DNA of 64,000 bases from Streptococcus mitis. Its GTDB lineage: Bacteria; Bacillota; Bacilli; Lactobacillales; Streptococcaceae. The position numbers were made by a program, and so were the translations under genes. The DNA is taken from positions 1,934,001 to 1,998,000 of the forward strand of contig CP014326.1 of the NCBI GenBank assembly GCA_001560895.1. The letters run 5' to 3'. The notes beneath the pieces were generated by a model. That model worked only from the letters and a program-made list of their open reading frames with translations, had not been told where the DNA came from and made no database searches. Positions 58,516-64,000 of this stretch are shown piece by piece (position 1 is the first letter of the stretch; each line of letters opens with the position of its first letter).

Positions 58516-58782
58516 TTACAGATTGACTCCTTGTCCTTTTAGGTAGTAGCGAACCAACTCCTCAACGATTTCATCACGCTCATACTTACGGATTTGATTT
58601 CGTGCATTATTATAACGAGGAACGTAGGCAGGGTCTCCACTCAATACGTAACCTACGATTTGGTTAATTGGGTTGTAGCCCTTATCGTTCAACGAAGCAT
58701 AGACATCAGTCAAAGTTTCGCTAATTTCTTTTTTATTGGAATCGTCCAATTTAAAACGTACTGTTTCTTCAGTAAATCCCAT
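58516..58782 (-). CDS. ireB: IreB family regulatory protein (DUF965/UPF0297)
   Basis: This gene encodes an 88-residue protein of the IreB family. In Enterococcus faecalis, IreB is phosphorylated by the PASTA kinase IreK and affects cephalosporin tolerance; in streptococci the equivalent kinase is StkP. The sequence [21 protein letters not shown] contains the N-terminal Thr residues used for phosphorylation in the enterococcal protein. It is the first gene of its operon, with an extended -10 (TGCTATAAT; TATAAT 58813-58818) upstream. Confidence 0.9.
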   Translation of the reverse strand: MGFTEETVRFKLDDSNKKEISETLTDVYASLNDKGYNPINQIVGYVLSGDPAYVPRYNNARNQIRKYERDEIVEELVRYYLKGQGVNL

Positions 58783-58812
58783 TCTAACACCCTCTTTCCT
58801 TAGAATAGTACC

Positions 58813-58821
58813 ATTATAGCA
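58813..58821 (-). promoter_or_regulatory. Extended -10 promoter of the ireB operon
   Basis: TGCTATAAT on the minus strand is a TGn extended -10, about 30 bases upstream of the ireB start. Confidence 0.6.
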
Positions 58822-58868
58822 TAATTCCTTACCTTCTACAATTCAGGCAGTCTATTTATTTGGATTTT

Positions 58869-59438
58869 CTATTGTTCTGTCGCGCCATTTGCCAATCTGT
58901 CTGAAATATATTTGCTTGGTTCATTCTTCAAGAGATTTTCTAAACCAATGTTCTTCAAATATTCTAACTGAGAAGCCTTCTTGACATCCAAAACTTGAAA
59001 ATCATAACTAGTCGTTGTTTGAAGTTCTGTTGCACTTAATAATTTGGTTTCAAGCTTAAAGCCTGCCAATTTACGAGCTTCTATGATGGATTCGTCTTTC
59101 TCTTCCGCCTCGAGAAGAGCTTTTTGAGTTTCTTCCACTCCATGTTGGTCAATATAAGTCTTCAGCTCATCTGAGACTGGACGCTTTTGTTGAATCGTTA
59201 AGCTCAAAAAAGTTTTGTCTTTATAAATAATGATTTGGGTTTGCTGGCTACCATCACCTGACTTGGGCAAGACCAAAGTCTTGGTGACAACTGTATTCTT
59301 CTCAGCATTTTCAATAACTGGCAATGCCGACTGAAGCGTATCTTTTTCTGTTTTTGTAGCTGTTCCAGTTTCTTTTTTCTGTCCACAACCAGCCAGGACA
59401 AAAAGGAAAGCTAGACTAACAAGAACAATTTTTTTCAT
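58869..59438 (-). CDS. Putative lipoprotein (DUF1307/YehR-like)
   Basis: This gene encodes a 189-residue predicted lipoprotein: the lipobox LAGC has Cys18. The mature part has the pattern of the DUF1307/YehR family (VVTKTLVLPKSGDGSQQTQIIIYKD and LETKLLSATELQTTTSYDF). The function is unknown. It lies between ireB and spx; no terminator is clear after it. The start ATG at 59438 is preceded by AGAGAAAT, a weak site, but the signal peptide fixes it. Confidence 0.78.
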   Translation of the reverse strand: MKKIVLVSLAFLFVLAGCGQKKETGTATKTEKDTLQSALPVIENAEKNTVVTKTLVLPKSGDGSQQTQIIIYKDKTFLSLTIQQKRPVSDELKTYIDQHGVEETQKALLEAEEKDESIIEARKLAGFKLETKLLSATELQTTTSYDFQVLDVKKASQLEYLKNIGLENLLKNEPSKYISDRLANGATEQ

Positions 59439-59463
59439 TTCTCTCTTCTTTCTTTTTCAGATT

Positions 59464-59498
59464 AAAACAGAACAAGACTGAGAATTGCTCCCAGCCTT
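59464..59498 (-). terminator. Probable terminator of the spx gene
   Basis: AAGGCTGGGAG and CTCAGTCTT pair imperfectly around CAATT, followed by a U-rich TTGTTCTGTTTT on the minus strand. Confidence 0.5.
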
Positions 59499-59503
59499 GA
59501 TGT

Positions 59504-59902
59504 TTATAGAGCTGCACGCAAACGTGCTTCTGCATTTTCTACATTACGGACAGAGCGTGGTAGGAAGGCACGAATATCGTCTTCCTTGTAGCCAACTTGT
59601 AGGCGTTTTTCATCTACAAGGATTGGGCTCTTTAAAATTCTCGGTGTTTCCATAATCAGATTGAGGACTTCATTGACACTCAAATCTTCAATATCCACTC
59701 CAAGGGCTTTGGCATAGCGATTTTTAGATGAGACGATGCTGGCTATTCCGTTATCTGTTTTTGTCAGAATATCCAATAATTCTTCTCTCGTAATTCCTTC
59801 TTTACCAAGATTTTGTTCTTTATAACTTAACTGGTGGGCATTGAGCCAGGTTTTTGCTTTTTTACAGCTAGTGCAACTTGAGACTGTATAAATTTTAATC
59901 AT
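59504..59902 (-). CDS. spxA: Spx/ArsC-family regulator
   Basis: This gene encodes a 132-residue Spx-type protein, a thiol-stress regulator that binds the RNA polymerase alpha C-terminal domain. The redox switch CTSC is at 10-13 (SSCTSCKKAK), and the RILKSPILVDEKRLQVGY block follows near residue 85. Streptococci carry two Spx proteins; which one this is cannot be decided by eye, but its place near uvrA matches the pneumococcal SpxA2 as I recall it. An ArsC-like reductase is less likely. Confidence 0.85.
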   Translation of the reverse strand: MIKIYTVSSCTSCKKAKTWLNAHQLSYKEQNLGKEGITREELLDILTKTDNGIASIVSSKNRYAKALGVDIEDLSVNEVLNLIMETPRILKSPILVDEKRLQVGYKEDDIRAFLPRSVRNVENAEARLRAAL

Positions 59903-60033
59903 GTACCTACCCCTTTCGCTACATGTTACTATCAGTTTAGTCTATTATACCATAAAAAACATCCGACTTGCGACCTATTTTAAAATTTTTTTGACTTTTT
60001 CCGTCATTTTCGTACTTTTTTCTTGACAAATAA

Positions 60034-61095
60034 CTAAATGACTATCAACTCTTTTGGAGCTAGGGTCAACAATTCACAACCTGTCTCTGTAATCAGGATA
60101 TCATCCTCAATACGAACGCCATATTTGCCTTCGATATAGATACCTGGTTCATCTGTCAAGGCCATACCTGCCTTAATAGTTTCTGTAGAAGTCTGGCTAA
60201 AGTATGGTTCCTCATGGATATCCAGTCCAATACCGTGTCCTATACCGTGGGTAAAGTAGTCGCCATAGCCTGCCTCGATGATAATATCTCGAGGAATTTT
60301 GTCAAAGTCACGGAAACCTAAGCCAGCCTTAGATTGGTCAATCAGAGCTTGGTTGGCTTTGAGGACCGTATTGTAAATCTCTGCTTGCTCGTCGCTAACA
60401 TGCCCTAGATAGATAGTCCGTGTCATATCACTGACATAGTGGTCATAAAGGCAACCGAAGTCCATAGTAATGGCTTCTCCTAGCTCCACTGGTTTGTGCA
60501 TAGGATGGGCATGGGGTTTGGAAGAGTTGATACCACTAGCTAGAATCGTATCAAAAGATAAGCCAGATGCTCCCAACTCACGCATGCGGAAGTCAAGGAA
60601 GTTGGCAATCTCAATTTCAGTCTTTCCTGGCTTAATAAAGTCAAGCGCATCGCCGAAAGCTTGGTCTGAGATAGAACAAGCCTTGCGAATAGCTGCAATC
60701 TCCGCTTCATCCTTAATCATACGAAGACCTTCAACAAACTGAGTTTGTGGAAGTAAGTCAATTCCTTCAAAAGTTGCCTGCATACGGTGATAATAAGAGA
60801 CCGAAATCTCGTCCTCAAAACCAATTCGAGACAAGCCCATGTCCTTGACAATTCCTGCAATGATAGCCAATTCATCACGGTCAGCCACAATCTCAAAACC
60901 ACTGGTTTCTTGCTTGGCTGCAATGATATAGCGAGAGTCTGTCACCAAGACCTGACGGTCACGGCTGATGAAGACTGTTCCGTTTGAGCCCCAAAAACCA
61001 GTCAAATAATAGACGTTTTTAAGGTTATTGATGATGATGCCATCTAGTTCTTTTTCTTGCATTTTAGCGAGAAATGCTTGTACACGTTTATTCAT
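60034..61095 (-). CDS. Xaa-Pro peptidase (M24 family)
   Basis: This gene encodes a 353-residue pita-bread metallopeptidase, predicted to remove N-terminal residues before proline. Metal ligands are in [17 protein letters not shown] (two Asp), [13 protein letters not shown] (His), LTDEPGIY (Glu) and RIEDDILI (Glu). A creatinase-like N-terminal domain (about 1-125) is present. It overlaps the uvrA stop by eight bases, so it is translated from the uvrA message. It is an aminopeptidase P or a dipeptidase; the length fits either. Confidence 0.9.
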   Translation of the reverse strand: MNKRVQAFLAKMQEKELDGIIINNLKNVYYLTGFWGSNGTVFISRDRQVLVTDSRYIIAAKQETSGFEIVADRDELAIIAGIVKDMGLSRIGFEDEISVSYYHRMQATFEGIDLLPQTQFVEGLRMIKDEAEIAAIRKACSISDQAFGDALDFIKPGKTEIEIANFLDFRMRELGASGLSFDTILASGINSSKPHAHPMHKPVELGEAITMDFGCLYDHYVSDMTRTIYLGHVSDEQAEIYNTVLKANQALIDQSKAGLGFRDFDKIPRDIIIEAGYGDYFTHGIGHGIGLDIHEEPYFSQTSTETIKAGMALTDEPGIYIEGKYGVRIEDDILITETGCELLTLAPKELIVI

Positions 61096-63919
61096 GATGT
61101 AACTTTCCTTTCAAATAATGTCCTGTGTAGCTGGCTTCATTGGCAGCTACTTCTTCTGGAGTTCCCGTTGCGATGATGGTTCCACCACCGACACCGCCCT
61201 CAGGTCCCAAGTCGATGATATGGTCTGCTGTCTTGATAACGTCTAGATTGTGCTCAATGACGAGGACTGTATTGCCATCGTCGACAAAGCGAGCTAAAAC
61301 CTTGAGCAAGCGAGCAATGTCCTCAGTATGAAGACCTGTCGTCGGCTCATCCAGAATGTAGAAAGATTTTCCCGTCGAGCGTTTGTGAAGTTCGCTAGCC
61401 AACTTCATACGCTGGGCTTCTCCCCCTGAAAGGGTGGTAGCTGGTTGCCCTAGCGTTACATATCCCAGTCCCACATCCTTGATTGTCTGAAGTTTGCGTT
61501 GAATTTTCGGAATGTGTTGGAAGAATTCCACCGCATCATTAACCGTCATATCCAAGACCTGCGAGATATTCTTTTCCTTGTAGTGAACTTCTAGGGTTTC
61601 ACTGTTGTAGCGGGTACCATGGCAGACTTCACAAGCCACGTATACATCTGGCAAGAAGTGCATCTCAATCTTGATAATCCCGTCACCTGAACAGGCTTCA
61701 CAGCGACCACCCTTGACGTTGAAACTGAAACGACCCTTCTTGTAGCCTCGAATCTTAGCTTCATTTGTCTGGGCAAAGAGGTCACGTATATCGTCAAAAA
61801 CTCCCGTATAGGTAGCTGGATTAGACCTCGGCGTTCGTCCAATCGGGCTCTGGTCAATATCAATCAAGCGGTCTACATGCTCAATCCCTGTAATAGTTTT
61901 AAACTTACCAGGTTTGTCTGAATTGCGGTTGAGCTTCTGGGCAATGGCTTTTTTGAGGATACTATTGATCAAGGTCGACTTGCCTGAGCCCGACACCCCT
62001 GTCACCGCAATGAATTTTCCGAGAGGGAAGCGAGCAGTGATATTTTGTAGGTTGTTTTCACACGCTCCTGTCACTTCGATAAAACGACCATTTCCTACAC
62101 GGCGCTCGTCTGGTACTGGAATGGCACGTTTGCCTGACAAGTACTGGCCTGTGATAGACTTACTGTTACGAGCTACCTGTTTAGGCGTACCTGCCGCAAC
62201 AATTTCCCCACCAAAAACACCAGCACCAGGACCAACGTCAATCAAATAGTCCGCTTCGCGCATGGTATCTTCATCGTGTTCCACCACGATGAGTGTATTA
62301 CCCAAATCGCGCATCTTTTTGAGACTGGCGATCAAACGATCATTGTCCCTCTGGTGAAGACCAATTGACGGCTCATCTAGGATATAGAGGACACCAGATA
62401 GGTTGGAACCAATCTGGGTTGCCAAACGAATACGCTGACTTTCCCCACCTGAAAGGGTTCCTGCTGAGCGTGACAGGGTTAGATAGTTAAGACCCACATT
62501 ATTAAGGAAGGTCAAACGGTCCTTGATTTCCTTGAGAATGGGACGAGCAATGATGGCTTCATTTTCCGACAAGGTTAACTGGCTCACCAACTCCAAGTGG
62601 TCTGCGATAGACAGGTCTGAAATTTCTCCGATATGTGGTCCTTGCTCACCACCTACACGGACAGACAAGGCCTGGTCATTGAGGCGATAACCATGACAAG
62701 TTCCGCAGGTCAGCTCATTCATGTAGAGACGCATCTGGGTGCGGGTGTAATCGCTGTTTGTCTCGTGATAGCGACGTTTGATATTATTGACAACTCCTTC
62801 AAACGGAATGTCTATATCGCGCACACCACCAAATTCATTCTCATAGTGGAAATGGAATTCCTTGCCATCTGAGCCGTAGAGAATCAAGTTCTTATCCTCT
62901 TCTAACAAGTCCTCAAAAGGCTTATCCATATCCACTCCAAAAGCTGTCATAGCCTGCTCTAGCATGTTTGGATAGTAGTTGGATGAGATAGGATTCCAAG
63001 GTGCCAAGGCTCCCTCACGTAGCGTTTTGCTAGCATCTGGCACTACCAAATCAGTATCCACCTCTAGCTTAATACCCAAACCATCACACTCACTACAAGA
63101 ACCAAAAGGAGCATTGAAGGAGAAGAGACGAGGCTCTAACTCTGGTACGGTAAAACCACAAACTGGACAGGCATAATGCTCAGAGAAGAGCAACTCAGAG
63201 TCGTCCATGGTGTCGATAATGACATAACCTTCTGCAATACGAAGGGCAGCCTCAATGGAATCAAAGAGACGACTACGGATGCCCTCCTTGATAACAATAC
63301 GGTCAACCACGACATCGATATTGTGTTGCTTGCTCTTGGATAACTCTGGCACTTCGGTCACATCATAGACTTCCCCATCCACTCGGACGCGGACATATCC
63401 ATCTTTCTGAACCTTTTCAATAACACTCTTATGTTGGCCTTTTTTCTTGCGGATGACAGGGGCCAAGATCTGCAAGCGCTGGCGTTCAGGTAACTCCAAA
63501 ACCCCATCAACGATTTGCTCTACAGAAGAAGCCTTGATAGCTCCATGCCCGTTGATACAGTAAGGCGTCCCCACACGCGCATAGAGGAGACGCAGATAGT
63601 CATTGATTTCAGTCGTTGTTCCCACCGTCGAGCGAGGATTTTTACTAGTCGTTTTCTGGTCGATGGAAATAGCTGGGCTGAGACCATCAATGGCATCTAC
63701 ATCAGGCTTCTCCATATTTCCCAAGAATTGACGAGCGTAGGCTGACAAACTCTCCACATAGCGACGTTGTCCCTCCGCATAGAGGGTATCAAAGGCCAGA
63801 CTGGATTTCCCTGAACCTGACAAACCTGTCACAACAACTAGCTTGTCTCGTGGAATCTCCACATCAATATTTTTTAAATTATGGGCACGCGCCCCATGAA
63901 TGACAATTTTATCTTGCAT
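61088..63919 (-). CDS. uvrA: Excinuclease ABC subunit A
   Basis: UvrA (943 residues) is the damage sensor of nucleotide excision repair. It has two ABC ATPase modules: Walker A GLSGSGKS at 32-39 and GVSGSGKST near 640, with signatures TLSGGESQR and TLSGGEAQR. Two zinc modules are seen (CPVCGF...CSECDG and CEACSGDG...CEVCHG). ATG 63919 is used ([15 protein letters not shown]), the family start; the longer reading adds 11 unrelated residues. An extended -10 TGGTATAAT (TATAAT at 63951-63956) lies about 32 bases upstream. Confidence 0.98.
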   Translation of the reverse strand: MQDKIVIHGARAHNLKNIDVEIPRDKLVVVTGLSGSGKSSLAFDTLYAEGQRRYVESLSAYARQFLGNMEKPDVDAIDGLSPAISIDQKTTSKNPRSTVGTTTEINDYLRLLYARVGTPYCINGHGAIKASSVEQIVDGVLELPERQRLQILAPVIRKKKGQHKSVIEKVQKDGYVRVRVDGEVYDVTEVPELSKSKQHNIDVVVDRIVIKEGIRSRLFDSIEAALRIAEGYVIIDTMDDSELLFSEHYACPVCGFTVPELEPRLFSFNAPFGSCSECDGLGIKLEVDTDLVVPDASKTLREGALAPWNPISSNYYPNMLEQAMTAFGVDMDKPFEDLLEEDKNLILYGSDGKEFHFHYENEFGGVRDIDIPFEGVVNNIKRRYHETNSDYTRTQMRLYMNELTCGTCHGYRLNDQALSVRVGGEQGPHIGEISDLSIADHLELVSQLTLSENEAIIARPILKEIKDRLTFLNNVGLNYLTLSRSAGTLSGGESQRIRLATQIGSNLSGVLYILDEPSIGLHQRDNDRLIASLKKMRDLGNTLIVVEHDEDTMREADYLIDVGPGAGVFGGEIVAAGTPKQVARNSKSITGQYLSGKRAIPVPDERRVGNGRFIEVTGACENNLQNITARFPLGKFIAVTGVSGSGKSTLINSILKKAIAQKLNRNSDKPGKFKTITGIEHVDRLIDIDQSPIGRTPRSNPATYTGVFDDIRDLFAQTNEAKIRGYKKGRFSFNVKGGRCEACSGDGIIKIEMHFLPDVYVACEVCHGTRYNSETLEVHYKEKNISQVLDMTVNDAVEFFQHIPKIQRKLQTIKDVGLGYVTLGQPATTLSGGEAQRMKLASELHKRSTGKSFYILDEPTTGLHTEDIARLLKVLARFVDDGNTVLVIEHNLDVIKTADHIIDLGPEGGVGGGTIIATGTPEEVAANEASYTGHYLKGKLHHE

Positions 63920-63950
63920 CTTTGTTCTTTCTAGTCCATTATTGCTTACC

Positions 63951-63959
63951 ATTATACCA
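63951..63959 (-). promoter_or_regulatory. Extended -10 promoter of uvrA
   Basis: TGGTATAAT on the minus strand, with a poor -35. The window ends about 40 bases further on, so nothing upstream can be judged. Confidence 0.6.
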
Positions 63960-64000
63960 AAAAAAGTGAGATTCTATTACCCAAAAGACTGAATTTGTAG

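Overview
The window is chromosomal DNA from a Mitis-group Streptococcus, close to S. pneumoniae, S. mitis or S. oralis. The evidence is near-complete gene-order agreement with the pneumococcal uvrA to spuA region, three BOX elements carrying the boxA core, four CiaR-dependent csRNA genes with their direct repeats, a ComX combox, and a YSIRK/LPXTG-anchored SpuA pullulanase. The codon use and AT-rich intergenic regions fit. There is no phage, IS element, CRISPR, rRNA or tRNA.

Layout, low to high coordinates: (1) the 5' part of rpoC and all of rpoB on the minus strand, with a hairpin attenuator-like element in the rpoB leader; (2) a divergent Mga-family regulator and the spuA pullulanase gene on the plus strand; (3) a long minus-strand stretch: luciferase-like oxidoreductase, glmS, bglA, the proS-eep-cdsA-uppS group, a csRNA, a nucleotidyltransferase plus ruvB, about 1 kb of mostly non-coding DNA with two csRNAs, two acetyltransferases, and leuS; (4) a plus-strand iron-type ABC transporter operon; (5) minus strand again: a phosphoglycerate-mutase-like gene, a fourth csRNA, the ACT/UPF0210 pair, and the S10-spc-alpha ribosomal protein operon from rpsJ to rplQ (about 14.7 kb) including secY, adk, infA and rpoA; (6) the anaerobic ribonucleotide reductase operon nrdD-46aa-GNAT-nrdG; (7) a late-competence unit (combox, 47-aa ORF, ccs4), cls, a lipoprotein, folC; (8) the ireB-ruvX-DUF1292 operon, a lipoprotein, spx, an Xaa-Pro peptidase and uvrA.

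The genes are mostly housekeeping: transcription, translation, wall and membrane precursor synthesis, repair, folate and nucleotide metabolism. The regulatory layers are more interesting. They include probable NagR half-sites at glmS, a CcpA cre site on the spuA promoter, CiaR boxes on four small RNAs, NrdR-like boxes embedded in a terminator upstream of nrdD, and a combox.

The most unusual items are a five-unit tandem array of covarying double hairpins behind the DUF1292 gene, long structured spacers on both sides of rpsH, the rpoB leader hairpin, and the junction between rpoB and spuA. From my memory of pneumococcal gene order, that junction fits one endpoint of an inversion spanning the replication origin. 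No clearly new multi-gene system is present. Motif matches, homologies and comparisons with pneumococcus are from memory and reading, not from searches.
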